64,000 nt of DNA, from contig NZ_JAQEVU010000009.1 of NCBI RefSeq assembly GCF_027694345.1, forward strand, positions 11,072 to 75,071, written 5' to 3'. The notes beneath the pieces are model-generated. The model was not told the DNA's origin, ran no database searches, and worked only from the letters and a program-made list of their open reading frames with translations. Every line of letters starts with the position of its first letter. The stretch's first letter is position 1. The position numbers and the translations under genes were made by a program. Source of the stretch: Varibaculum timonense_A. GTDB taxonomy: Bacteria > Actinomycetota > Actinomycetes > Actinomycetales > Actinomycetaceae. Below, piece after piece: positions 8,685 to 17,356 of this stretch.

Positions 8685-9551
8685 ATGGCACATGAGCTAA
8701 CGGAAGACGAATTGCGGCAAATGCAGCTTAAGTCTTGGCAGATGTATCAGCATTTTGCCGACTTTTGTGACCGCCATGGTCTGCTTTATTACGCCTGTGG
8801 TGGTTGTTGTATTGGGGCTATCCGTGATGGCGGTTTTGTGCCTTGGGACGATGATATCGATGTGTTTATGCCACGCCCAGATTATGAAAAACTTGCCCGC
8901 TTGTGGTGTAAAGATTCAGCTAATAAACAATATCTTTATGTTCGCTCGCACAAGAACATGGTCACCGGCGATCTTATGGCTAAGATTTGTGATGCTCACA
9001 CTACGTTGGTAACCACCTATCAAGTTGATAAAAAAATGCCGCAAGGGCTCACTATGGATATCCTTCCCCTTGACGGCTGTCCCCCTCCCGGTTCATTTGC
9101 TCGACGGATACAAAAGCTCTTGGCACTGGTATTTTCTCTGTTTTGTGCTCAGTCCGTACCTGAAAAACATGGGGGAATGGTAGCTTTGGGCAGTAAATTA
9201 TTACTGACTGTCGTTCCTTGGTCGGCGCTCAGATATAGAATCTGGCGCTGGTGTGAAAAGAAAATGGCTAGTTGGAATTTTTATACCTCTGAATATACGA
9301 CTGAACTAGCTTCTGGTCCCGGCTATATGCAGAATGAATACCGGCAGGAATGGTTTTCTAAGGCTATTAGCAAGCCCTTCGGTCAATCTAGTATTAAAGT
9401 TCCGATTGGATACGACTCTTATTTACGTATGGCGTTCGGAGACTACCTAACTCCTCCCCCTCCTAGCAAACAAAAACCTGCCCACGAGGTGGCATTTCTT
9501 GATTTAGATACCCCCTACACGACCTATATGAAAAATAAGAAAAATCCCTAG
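8685..9551 (+). CDS. LicD family phosphotransferase
   Basis: LicD-type nucleotidyltransferase-fold enzyme of about 288 residues. Members add phosphocholine or other phospho-groups to cell-surface glycans. The catalytic acidic motif is seen as PWDDDIDVFMPRPDYE (about residues 62-77), preceded by YACGGCCIGAIRDGGFVPWD. The ATG at 8685 has GGGGG five bases upstream; a TTG at 8673 overlaps that ribosome site. It sits with lipid-linked-sugar genes, so decoration of the same glycan is likely. No choline kinase or CTP:phosphocholine cytidylyltransferase is in the window, so the transferred group is unknown. Confidence 0.85.
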   Translation: MAHELTEDELRQMQLKSWQMYQHFADFCDRHGLLYYACGGCCIGAIRDGGFVPWDDDIDVFMPRPDYEKLARLWCKDSANKQYLYVRSHKNMVTGDLMAKICDAHTTLVTTYQVDKKMPQGLTMDILPLDGCPPPGSFARRIQKLLALVFSLFCAQSVPEKHGGMVALGSKLLLTVVPWSALRYRIWRWCEKKMASWNFYTSEYTTELASGPGYMQNEYRQEWFSKAISKPFGQSSIKVPIGYDSYLRMAFGDYLTPPPPSKQKPAHEVAFLDLDTPYTTYMKNKKNP

Positions 9552-9638
9552 GAACAACCCTTGGGAACTGTAAGGTGATTCAGCGACCAATAACCGCCGC
9601 AGCTATGGCTATCTAGAGGATTCGGCTAGGGTTGAAGG

Positions 9639-10319
9639 GTGCAAATTGAGTATCAAAACTACTTGGAACCGGGGCAGTCAGAAATCCTGGTTCGTGAACT
9701 TTTGGAACAGGCTTTTGGCCTTGAAGAACTGGGGGAGCCGGAAGATTTAATCACTCAGCTGCAGGCAGGGCAGTTCCAGGTTTTTTCTGCTTGGGAGGGG
9801 GCGCGCCCGTTAGGGGCAGCTATAGCCTGGCCGGCAACTAGGGAAGTGACTTTGCTGAGTTGGCTGGCGGTCAGTCCCCGCACTCGCGGTCACGGGGTGG
9901 GCTCTAAGCTTTTCCGTGAAACGATTTCTGCTCTGGAAGCTACCGTTAATCCCTTGTTGATTCTGGGAGAGATTGAGGATCCGCAGCTCCATGCGCCCTC
10001 GGAAGATAGAGGGGATCCGCAGCGGCGTTGGGATTTCTACCGGCGCTTGGGCGCTAAGCACCTGGACTTTCCTTTTACAATGCCGCGCCTGAGTGCGGAC
10101 GTGCCGGTGGGGGAGGATATGTGGCTTCTCAGTTTCGGAGGACGCGCTCACGCCGGGATCGAGGCTAGTACCGGCAGCCTTGTCGGGCAGGGTTTGGCGC
10201 GTCCTCTAGAAAAATTCTTGAAAACCTACCTAGCAGATAGCGGAGAAATCCGGAACGCAGACGGAAAATATCGCCCTGCAGTGGAAAAAATGTTGGCAGC
10301 CGCCACCAATCTAGATTAA
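9639..10319 (+). CDS. GNAT-fold N-acetyltransferase-like protein
   Basis: About 226 residues with a central GNAT core: LSWLAVSPRTRGHGVGSKL holds the acetyl-CoA pyrophosphate loop (R-G-H-G-V-G), followed by an FYRRLGA segment typical of motif B. The roughly 60-residue C-terminal tail has no recognisable domain. The GTG at 9639 follows an in-frame stop at 9633, so no earlier start exists. The acceptor is unknown. It lies just after licD; a sugar N-acetyltransferase role is possible but the sequence does not resemble PglD (a left-handed beta-helix enzyme). Confidence 0.7.
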   Translation: MQIEYQNYLEPGQSEILVRELLEQAFGLEELGEPEDLITQLQAGQFQVFSAWEGARPLGAAIAWPATREVTLLSWLAVSPRTRGHGVGSKLFRETISALEATVNPLLILGEIEDPQLHAPSEDRGDPQRRWDFYRRLGAKHLDFPFTMPRLSADVPVGEDMWLLSFGGRAHAGIEASTGSLVGQGLARPLEKFLKTYLADSGEIRNADGKYRPAVEKMLAAATNLD

Positions 10320-10391
10320 TCTGCGCCGCCTTAAGGCAAAAGCTGGGTAATATCGATTTGATGGCAGAAGATTACCAGGTAGGCGTAAAAA

Positions 10392-11324
10392 ATGAGTAAA
10401 GATAATATCCCAACTATTGACGAGTTTAGACCCGTAGTTCTTCGAGTTCTGCAGGACGGTCAGGTGCGACACGTGCGCGAAATCTGCGAACTTGTCGCTG
10501 ACTCTATGAGGTTAAGTGAGCAGGTGCGCGAGGAGCTTATTCCCTCCGGGCAACCTCGTTATCAAAATCGCATTAACTGGGCATGTTCTGGTCTTTTTTA
10601 TGCGGGTTTGATAACTCGCCCTCGACGGGGATATTGCCAGATTACCGATGCCGGGCTCCAGGTTGCCGAGCGTAATCTTTCCATCTATACCGATGAAGAT
10701 ATGCTCGAATGGGAAGTATGGGTCAAATATCAGCTAGAGATTGCTCAGCGTAAGACGAAAAGTGGCGAGGCGGAAGTAGAGACTGAGCCTAGCAGTAATC
10801 CGATTGAAGTAATGAGTAATGCCGAGCGTGATTTTAATGCGCAAGTAGAAACTGAGCTTCGGAAATATCTGCAAGATTCCTCGCCTGAGTTTTTCGAGAA
10901 AGCGGTTATCGATTTGTTATGGGCTATGGGATACGGTGGTGACTACGGGGCTAAACAGCATGTTGGTCGCTCTGGTGATGGAGGTATTGATGGGATTATT
11001 CGCCAGGACGCATTGGGGCTAACCAATATCTATATCCAGGCAAAACGTTATGCAGATACCAATAAAGTTGGAGATCCGGAAATCCGTAATTTTATCGGTT
11101 CTTTGGATTCACGTGGTGCCAACTTAGGGGTGTTTATTACTACCTCGGACTTTCAGCCTCGCGCCGTTACTACCGCAAAAAACTATCGACATGGGAAAAT
11201 CATTCTGATTAATGGGGTTAAACTCACCGAGTTGATGCTTAATTACGGAGTGGCAGTCCACCCGGCAAAGCAGTTCACTCTTTACAGTATCGATGAAGAT
11301 TTCTTCGAAGAACCTATTGGTTAA
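10392..11324 (+). CDS. Mrr-family restriction endonuclease (type IV-like)
   Basis: 310 residues with the two-part layout of Mrr proteins: an N-terminal winged-helix Mrr_N domain (about 1-95) and a C-terminal PD-(D/E)xK nuclease domain (about 155-295). Catalytic signature: Asp in SGDGGIDGII and the Q-x-K of IYIQAKRY, with the later GVFITTSDF stretch typical of Mrr. Such enzymes cut DNA with foreign methylation. No partner methyltransferase is adjacent, as expected for a stand-alone type IV system. The Shine-Dalgarno is weak (AGG). Confidence 0.85.
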   Translation: MSKDNIPTIDEFRPVVLRVLQDGQVRHVREICELVADSMRLSEQVREELIPSGQPRYQNRINWACSGLFYAGLITRPRRGYCQITDAGLQVAERNLSIYTDEDMLEWEVWVKYQLEIAQRKTKSGEAEVETEPSSNPIEVMSNAERDFNAQVETELRKYLQDSSPEFFEKAVIDLLWAMGYGGDYGAKQHVGRSGDGGIDGIIRQDALGLTNIYIQAKRYADTNKVGDPEIRNFIGSLDSRGANLGVFITTSDFQPRAVTTAKNYRHGKIILINGVKLTELMLNYGVAVHPAKQFTLYSIDEDFFEEPIG

Positions 11325-11568
11325 ATGCGATAAGTTGCTGTGTTTTTATGCGTTTAAAGGTGCACTGGTAGCTTATTCCCGATTGAGCTGTCGGGTTCTT
11401 GGGGGGCTTAAAGCAGTTACTCACTCGTGAAAATAGCGTGTCTGCGTGCCAGAGAGAACTTCCTTTTAAGGGAAAGCTATCTGCCCGGTGGGGTACTTAT
11501 AGCTAGGACGGTTCGGAACTCCGCTCGTGGAAGAGCTACTTCGTGAGGAAGCTCGCATTTTAGCAATC
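11325..11568. other. Gene-free stretch upstream of the pullulanase promoter
   Basis: About 245 bases between the Mrr gene and the pullulanase promoter. I see no open frame with a ribosome site, no clear terminator hairpin and no RNA gene; it contains a run GGGGGG at about 11401-11406. Confidence 0.4.
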
Positions 11569-11597
11569 TTCATATCTTATTTGGAGTGGGCTATCAT
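11569..11597 (+). promoter_or_regulatory. Probable sigma-70-type promoter of the pullulanase gene
   Basis: -35 TTCATA at 11569-11574 and -10 TATCAT at 11592-11597 (five of six matches), with 17 bases between. The start of transcription would be near 11604, inside the palindromic operator that follows. Confidence 0.55.
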
Positions 11598-11602
11598 GGT
11601 TT

Positions 11603-11616
11603 CGGAAACGTTTCCG
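11603..11616. promoter_or_regulatory. LacI-family operator of the pullulanase gene
   Basis: Perfect 14-bp palindrome CGGAAACGTTTCCG, with the central CG and flanking AAAC/GTTT pattern of LacI/GalR-family sites (MalR- or CcpA-like). It overlaps the predicted transcription start, the position expected for repression. No LacI regulator is encoded in this window. Confidence 0.75.
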
Positions 11617-11654
11617 GCGAGGTCGCCACATTCGCTATTGGTCGAGGAGGACCA

Positions 11655-14600
11655 GTGAAATCAATAGTAAGTAGAAAAGTATTTGGGTTTTTTATTGCCT
11701 TTCTGTTGGTAATAGCAGGTAGCGTTACCCCGCTAGCTCATGCTGGCTCCAATAATCAGGTGATGTATCTGAACTTCAAACCAGACCCAACGATTGAAAA
11801 ACCCTTGACTGTCTATCGCGTTGAATACTGGGCTGACGGACAGCCCAAACAAACTCAAATGTTTTCCGGTCAGCAAGCTGACGGGTATTTGAACACTAAT
11901 ATCTTGGCGCCAGGCAATCCCCTGAACTTTCGGGTTTACCGCACAGACACCACCTCTTTACAACCGGGACAGAGCGAAAACCGGGTGTGGGAGTCTCCTG
12001 CCTATTCCGGTGTAAAACCCGGTAATTCTCTTTACACAAAGTGGGATGTATGCAGCTACAGTTACAAACCAGGTGATGTTTTCAAAGCGGTTCGGGACTG
12101 CAAATTAGTAGTTAGCTTCACCCCTGACCCTAATGTGCCAGAATCGGAATATAACCTGTGGGTGTGGACCGATGGAGCCGCCGGATACTCCACCCCTTTC
12201 ACTGGGAAGGACGCAGCTGGCAGGTTGACCGCCGAAGTGACGCTACCTGCGCCAAATAAGAAAGTAAATCTAATTGTGCGTCGCTCAACCGCGACCAAGG
12301 AATGGGCTTGGCAGACTTCTGATTTGAAAGATATCCCGGTCCCCGGTGGCATTGAGATAAAAACAGACAGCAGCTTCAAGCTAAAACCTGCCGAAAACCC
12401 GAATACCCTCCCGAAAGAGGTTACTGTTACCGTCCACTATCTACGCTCTGACAATAAGTATGACAACTGGAATGTGTGGACTTGGGTTCCTGGAAAAGAC
12501 GGTAGCCGGGTTAATTTCGATGGAAATCATACCGCCACGATTACTCATAAAGATGTAAATGGGATTGAAAAAGTTGGTCTGATTGTACGCCGTTCGGAAT
12601 CAGGAAACGAATGGGCAGAGAAAAACACTCCTGACGACCTCTTTATTACCAAGTTCCCCCAGGGTAAAGCGGAAGTTTGGATTGTCCAAGGTGACCCCAA
12701 AGTCTATTATTCGCAAGCCGATATCCCCAAACCAGATTCGACAAATAACTGTACAGAATTACATTCTGCCGAATTCAATAAAAAGTACTATTACGAGGGC
12801 GAGTTAGGGGCGATTTACAGCCCCGAAAAAACCACTTTTAGGCTGTGGGCTCCCACTGCCCAAGCGGTTGAGTTCGTAAATTATTCCCAGGACGGAAAAG
12901 TTACTGCCATGACCAAAGGGGAAAAGGGAACCTGGGAAATTACTTTTAATGGTGACCAAAAGGGTGTGCAATATCGTTATCGTCTCCATTTTGACGGCGG
13001 AAAAATTAACGAAGCGATTGACCCCTATGCTCGGGCAGTTACCGCAAACAGTACTCGCACCGTGGTGATAGACCCAGAAAAAACTGTCCCCCATAACTGG
13101 GACGGTAAACGTATGCCCGCATTCACCTCGATGAAAGATGCGATTATTTACGAAGCCCATGTGCGTGATTTGACCATCGGCCAGGATAACGGCATTACCA
13201 ATAAAGGAAAGTTTTTGGGGCTAACCGAAGCGGGCACTAAAACCAAGGCCGGTAATCTTTCTGGACTCGATTATCTAAAATCTTTAGGTATTACCCACGT
13301 TCAATTCTTGCCGGTTTTTGATTTCGGTTCCATAGATGAGCAGGGTGACCTTTCGTTTAATTCCCAATATAACTGGGGGTATGATCCCCAAAACTACAAC
13401 GTTCCGGAAGGGTCGTATGCAACCAAGCCGGCCGATCCTACCTCGCGTATCTTGGAGCTAAAGTCCATGGTGGAGACGATGCATGCTAACGATATGCGGG
13501 TGATTATGGATGTGGTTTATAACCATGTGCATAAACCGGAAATGTCCCCATTGCAGCAAACTGTTCCTAACTATTATTTCCGGATGGATGCTAACTGTAA
13601 GTTCCAAGATGGCACCGGAGTTGGCAATGAAACCGCTTCCGAGCAACTGATGATGCGTAAATATATCGTTGATTCAGTTACCTATTGGGCAAAGAACTAC
13701 GATATTGATGGTTTCCGTTTCGATCTTATGGGGATTCATGACGTGGAAACTATGAAAGCGGTACGGGAAGCTCTCAATAAGATTGATCCTTCGATTGTGA
13801 TTCTTGGTGAAGGCTGGAAGATGGGTAACCATCCCGCAGGGGTAGCAGCAGCTAATCAGGAAAATGCCAAGAAGTTACCCGGAATATCATTTTTTAATGA
13901 CCAGTATCGTGACACCGTAAAAGGTGATAACTTCGAGCTTAAGCACACGGGATTTATTAGTGGCGCAAATCAGGTGCAACGCTCGTGGGATTTGTTAAAC
14001 AATATCAAGGGCGCGCAATATGTTCGAGACTACCTGAGTCCGAATCAATCGGTGGTCTATAACGAAGCCCATGACAACTACACTATGTTCGATAAATTGA
14101 AAGGTAGCTTGCCAGCAACGATCCCTGACAGTGAGCTAGCTCAGCGGCACGCCCTAGGAACCGGTACTCAGTATTTAGCTAATGGGGCGGTATTTATCCA
14201 TGCAGGACAGGAGTTTTTACGAACTAAAGCGGGAGATCATAATTCCTATAAATCCCCGGACTCGGTTAATGTTTTCGACTATGACCGTGCCCAAAAATAT
14301 GAAAAGGAAGTAAAGTTTTTCCGGGATTTAAACCAGTTCCGTAAGCAATATGATTTTATGCGTCAGGGCAGTTACGAAGCTGTAAACCAGAAGTATACGC
14401 ATGAAATTATTCCTGGTGAAGAAAGCATCGCTACTAATCATGTGGGATATACCGTAAAGAGTGCTTTCCCGGTAAAAACTAAGAGCGGTAAAGATAATGC
14501 CGATGCATTCGCTTTTGTGAATGCTGGAAACCAGGCTTGGGAGGCGCCTTTACCGGCTGGAGAATATGAGGTGATGATTAAGGGGTTGGATGTTTATCAG

Positions 14601-15119
14601 AACCCGGTAGCTCTCACTTCAAACGGTAAGGTAACGGTTCCACCTTTAAGCATTTTGTTGCTTAGGGAGGCGGCGGCGCCTGAGCCGGAACCGGAGCCAG
14701 AACCAAATCCGGAGCCAGAACCAGACCCGAACCCAAATCCAAATCCACACCCAGAGCCGGAACCGGAACCAAATCCTAATCCAAATCCGAATCCTGGGGT
14801 TGAGCCGAACCCGAATCCGGGAGGAGAGGCGAATCCAGGGAGTGAACCTAATCCTAATCCGAATCCGGGAGGGGAGGGAAACCCTAGTCCCCAAAACCCC
14901 AACCCTAATTCCAAGCAGCCAAATCCTCGTCCTTCGGAAAGCAGCTCTCCATCTCAAACAGGGAACAAACCGTCAGACAAGGGTAAGGAATCTGCCCCAA
15001 GGGTTAGAAGACAGGGGCTAGGTCAAACCGGTGCTGGAGTGCCGGAAATGGTAATGGTATCGCTACTGTTGGGCGCTTGCGGGGTGACGGTGAAGCGTCG
15101 CGCGCAAAAACGTAGCTAA
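11655..15119 (+). CDS. pulA: Secreted, sortase-anchored type I pullulanase (GH13)
   Basis: Cell-wall pullulanase cleaving alpha-1,6 links in pullulan, starch or glycogen; about 1154 residues. Order: signal peptide (1-33, ending LAHA); three CBM41-like starch-binding modules (about 35-135, 150-235, 250-340, with NLWVWTDG and WNVWTWVPG tryptophan patches); a CBM48-like module starting TTFRLWAPTA; the GH13 barrel with DVVYNH (near 617), the nucleophile in GFRFDLMG (near 687), the acid in LGEGW (near 719) and NEAHDNYT (near 802); a Pro/Asn/Glu repeat stalk (about 1008-1110); then LGQTG (near 1122), a hydrophobic helix and a basic tail RRAQKRS. The GTG at 11655 follows GAGGAGG by four bases. The palindrome upstream implies sugar-responsive repression. 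Confidence 0.93.
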   Translation: MKSIVSRKVFGFFIAFLLVIAGSVTPLAHAGSNNQVMYLNFKPDPTIEKPLTVYRVEYWADGQPKQTQMFSGQQADGYLNTNILAPGNPLNFRVYRTDTTSLQPGQSENRVWESPAYSGVKPGNSLYTKWDVCSYSYKPGDVFKAVRDCKLVVSFTPDPNVPESEYNLWVWTDGAAGYSTPFTGKDAAGRLTAEVTLPAPNKKVNLIVRRSTATKEWAWQTSDLKDIPVPGGIEIKTDSSFKLKPAENPNTLPKEVTVTVHYLRSDNKYDNWNVWTWVPGKDGSRVNFDGNHTATITHKDVNGIEKVGLIVRRSESGNEWAEKNTPDDLFITKFPQGKAEVWIVQGDPKVYYSQADIPKPDSTNNCTELHSAEFNKKYYYEGELGAIYSPEKTTFRLWAPTAQAVEFVNYSQDGKVTAMTKGEKGTWEITFNGDQKGVQYRYRLHFDGGKINEAIDPYARAVTANSTRTVVIDPEKTVPHNWDGKRMPAFTSMKDAIIYEAHVRDLTIGQDNGITNKGKFLGLTEAGTKTKAGNLSGLDYLKSLGITHVQFLPVFDFGSIDEQGDLSFNSQYNWGYDPQNYNVPEGSYATKPADPTSRILELKSMVETMHANDMRVIMDVVYNHVHKPEMSPLQQTVPNYYFRMDANCKFQDGTGVGNETASEQLMMRKYIVDSVTYWAKNYDIDGFRFDLMGIHDVETMKAVREALNKIDPSIVILGEGWKMGNHPAGVAAANQENAKKLPGISFFNDQYRDTVKGDNFELKHTGFISGANQVQRSWDLLNNIKGAQYVRDYLSPNQSVVYNEAHDNYTMFDKLKGSLPATIPDSELAQRHALGTGTQYLANGAVFIHAGQEFLRTKAGDHNSYKSPDSVNVFDYDRAQKYEKEVKFFRDLNQFRKQYDFMRQGSYEAVNQKYTHEIIPGEESIATNHVGYTVKSAFPVKTKSGKDNADAFAFVNAGNQAWEAPLPAGEYEVMIKGLDVYQNPVALTSNGKVTVPPLSILLLREAAAPEPEPEPEPNPEPEPDPNPNPNPHPEPEPEPNPNPNPNPGVEPNPNPGGEANPGSEPNPNPNPGGEGNPSPQNPNPNSKQPNPRPSESSSPSQTGNKPSDKGKESAPRVRRQGLGQTGAGVPEMVMVSLLLGACGVTVKRRAQKRS
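14674..14908 (+). repeat. Low-complexity Pro-Asn-Glu repeat coding the wall-spanning stalk of the pullulanase
   Basis: Tandem short units coding PEPEPNPNP-type peptides, all on one theme with CCN-AAT/GAG/GAA codons. Such stalks carry sortase substrates across peptidoglycan. Long open frames on the other strand here are by-products of the repeat. Confidence 0.85.
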
Positions 15120-15304
15120 GACAGCTCTCATGGTTGCCTGCCTGGTAGTTAGATATTTACTAGGTAGACCGTCAAGGGGTGTTTAGCTTCGCTTTTAAGG
15201 TAGGTTTCGTCCTTTCCCTCGGGAAATAATTGGCTTTTCTCGAGAGCGAGGGCGGACTAGGCTAGTTAGAGAAGTTAGTATTGGTCTGGATTCGGGGTGA
15301 AGCA

Positions 15305-15799
15305 ATGACGGGAGAGTCCTTACAGATATGTTCGCCGATTCCGGGACGTGTCGTTGGTTTAAGTCAAGTACCGGATTTGGTTTTCTCCGGCATGATTGTT
15401 GGTGCTGGGGTTGCGGTGAAACCCAATCCGGGGGCAACCGAGATTACTGCCGTGTCTCCCGTCTCCGGTAGGCTCATTAAACTGTTCCCACACGCTTTTA
15501 TGGTTTCCAGTGGGGAACAGATAGTGCTTGTTCATTTAGGGGTCGATACTGTCAAAATGCGCGGTGAAGGTTTTACTTGTCATGCCATCGAAAATGAGAA
15601 ACTAAATGTTGGCGATCCGGTAACAACTTTTTCGGTTACCCAGATTGAGAAAGCTAAGCATTCTTCGTTATGTCCAGTGGTGGTTTTGGATTCAACCCCA
15701 GAGGATTTGGAGAATCTCACTTCCGAGGGAACTCAAGTGGATATGGGGGATTTACTGTTCGAGATTTTTGATCTCTCTAGCGATACCTCTAGCGAGTGA
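15305..15799 (+). CDS. PTS glucose-type EIIA domain protein (orphan)
   Basis: Stand-alone EIIA-Glc (PTS_EIIA_1) of about 164 residues. It accepts phosphate from HPr on the histidine in IVLVHLGVDTV (H77) and passes it to an EIIB. It keeps the family SPVSGRLIKL stretch and GEGF loop. The ATG at 15305 follows GGGGTGAAG; a TTG at 15281 lacks a good site. There is no EIIB or EIIC beside it; the EIICB at 37.6 kb has its own EIIA, so this copy may serve another permease or act as a regulator coupled to the starch genes on both sides. Confidence 0.88.
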   Translation: MTGESLQICSPIPGRVVGLSQVPDLVFSGMIVGAGVAVKPNPGATEITAVSPVSGRLIKLFPHAFMVSSGEQIVLVHLGVDTVKMRGEGFTCHAIENEKLNVGDPVTTFSVTQIEKAKHSSLCPVVVLDSTPEDLENLTSEGTQVDMGDLLFEIFDLSSDTSSE

Positions 15800-15849
15800 C
15801 CCGGCTATATGCGGCGTAAGTCATTGATGATAGTGCAGGTTATGTGCCT

Positions 15850-15902
15850 TTAGTGGCGAAACTGGTATTAGGATTGGTTCGCAAGGTCACCATTTCGCGC
15901 TA
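15850..15902. other. Imperfect inverted repeat in the EIIA/surface-protein gap
   Basis: Arms TTAGTGGCGAAACTGGT (15850-15866) and ACCATTTCGCGCTAA (15888-15902) pair imperfectly. With no T tract, it is only a weak terminator candidate for the EIIA gene. Confidence 0.3.
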
Positions 15903-15972
15903 ATACGTAAATGTGAGCTTGTCCGGTTCAAAGGAGCCACGCGGGTTTTCTAGCTTATCTTAAGGTTAATAA

Positions 15973-16002
15973 TTGACAATGTTAAGCCGAGATAAGTAGA
16001 TT
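15973..16002 (+). promoter_or_regulatory. Probable promoter of the LPATG surface-protein gene
   Basis: -35 TTGACA (15973-15978, consensus) and TAGATT (15997-16002) as -10, 18 bases apart, in an A/T-rich segment 65 bases upstream of the gene's ATG. Confidence 0.5.
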
Positions 16003-16066
16003 AAGCATTCAGTTAGTCTTACCTAAAATCTTAAAATAGTAATTACAAATCACTTCAAGGAGAAAG

Positions 16067-17053
16067 ATGCAAAAAACCAAAGTATCTGGGCGGTTGCTGT
16101 CTGTGCTGCTGTCCGCATTCTTAGTTTTTCCAGCGGTTATAGGGCTTAGCTTTACGCAATTAGCTTGGGCGGCTCCGGTAGATAATCAAGCTGATAAGCA
16201 TATAACAGAGGTTTCTTTTAGCGTGCCACAATATAAGTTCGGCAACAAAGTAACCTCAATACAGATAAGTGGACAAACCAGTAACGTGTTCGCTGAGTCT
16301 TGGAAACTGGAGCAGCAAGACAAGAACAGCACTTCGTGGTCTGCGGCTTCGGGAACTTTTAGCAATGAGTTTAAATATCGTATAAAGATAGCTTTTTCTG
16401 CTAAAACCGGTTATGACTTTGATGGCTTAACGAAGGAGAAAATTACCCTCATGGGAGCGGGGTCTGCTGTCGAATATGATGCCGGCAAACACGAGGCAAC
16501 TTTTAATCTTCCCCCACTTGTCGCAAATCATACTCTCACTTTTGAGTCCAATGGTGGCAGTAAAATTAAATCCGTAACTAAACCAGAGAACACAGTTGTT
16601 GATTTAGAGGACGAGAACTATATCCCCACTAAAGAGGGCTTTACTTTCGAGGGTTGGTATCTTGACCAAGGTCTCACTAAAAAGGTTTCCCAGGTTACTC
16701 TAGGCACGGATATGACGGTATATGCGAAATGGGCGCAGAAAGCTGCCCCCAAGCCGGAGAATCCAAATCCTTCCCAGCCGGGTGGTTCCGTCAATCCGCC
16801 CGCGACCTCGACTCCCTCACCGTCTTCACCGGATAAAACTGTAAAACCGCAAAAGCCGGGTACTGCTGCGGGTGCAAATAAACCTGGAATGTCAAAGCCA
16901 ACTGAAAAGCGTCCAGGCACCATGAAGCCGGCGCTTCCAGCTACCGGTAGTAATCCTGGGTGGTTACTAGCGATTGCGTCGGGTCTGTCCGTTTTGGGGG
17001 TTTCTCTCGTTTTACGAGGACGCGTTAGGGAAAGCAGAGTTTTTTCTCGGTAG
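16067..17053 (+). CDS. LPATG-anchored surface protein with InlB B-repeat
   Basis: 328 residues. Signal peptide of about 35 residues (ending AWAAP); an N-terminal region of unknown fold (about 40-155); one InlB B-repeat/Flg_new module (about 160-226, containing LTFESNGGSKI and GFTFEGWYLD, ending YAKW); a Pro/Ser/Lys-rich linker; then the sortase signal LPATG (from residue 290), a hydrophobic helix and a basic tail. The ATG at 16067 has CAAGGAG upstream. Probably displayed on the cell wall; its binding partner is unknown. A terminator follows. Confidence 0.88.
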   Translation: MQKTKVSGRLLSVLLSAFLVFPAVIGLSFTQLAWAAPVDNQADKHITEVSFSVPQYKFGNKVTSIQISGQTSNVFAESWKLEQQDKNSTSWSAASGTFSNEFKYRIKIAFSAKTGYDFDGLTKEKITLMGAGSAVEYDAGKHEATFNLPPLVANHTLTFESNGGSKIKSVTKPENTVVDLEDENYIPTKEGFTFEGWYLDQGLTKKVSQVTLGTDMTVYAKWAQKAAPKPENPNPSQPGGSVNPPATSTPSPSSPDKTVKPQKPGTAAGANKPGMSKPTEKRPGTMKPALPATGSNPGWLLAIASGLSVLGVSLVLRGRVRESRVFSR

Positions 17054-17083
17054 TTTCCTAGTGTTTAGTTAAATAAACCGATT

Positions 17084-17120
17084 AAGACCCTTCTGCCTTG
17101 TTTCTAGGCAGAAGGGTCTT
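17084..17120 (+). terminator. Terminator after the LPATG surface-protein gene
   Basis: Perfect 15-bp arms AAGACCCTTCTGCCT / AGGCAGAAGGGTCTT around a 7-base loop, 31 bases after the stop codon. No long T run follows the right arm. Confidence 0.7.
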
Positions 17121-17233
17121 AACAATTCGGGCATTAGCCCGACATTAGCCCAACAAGTCTGACGGAGAGTTAATGCCGTGATTAACCCGTATTCCTCCTT
17201 ATAAGGTCAAGTGGTGCCTATTTGGGGGTAAAC

Positions 17234-17251
17234 TTTTTTTTTGGGGGGGGG
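17234..17251. repeat. Homopolymer tract T9G9
   Basis: Nine T (17234-17242) directly followed by nine G (17243-17251). Such a tract can change length by slipped-strand replication. It lies outside any called gene. Confidence 0.9.
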
Positions 17252-17356
17252 ATTCTAATTGCCTGTTATTGACCCAAAACCCGGGCAGCTCAGTGCTGGG
17301 ATGGTAGCGCTTAATTCGCGATAGACCTTGGGGTTTGCCTTGAATCCTAGATGTCA

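Noticed and set aside
14597..14957. Gly/Arg-rich minus-strand open frames opposite the pullulanase stalk
   Set aside because: They are low-complexity by-products of the Pro/Asn/Glu repeat on the coding strand.
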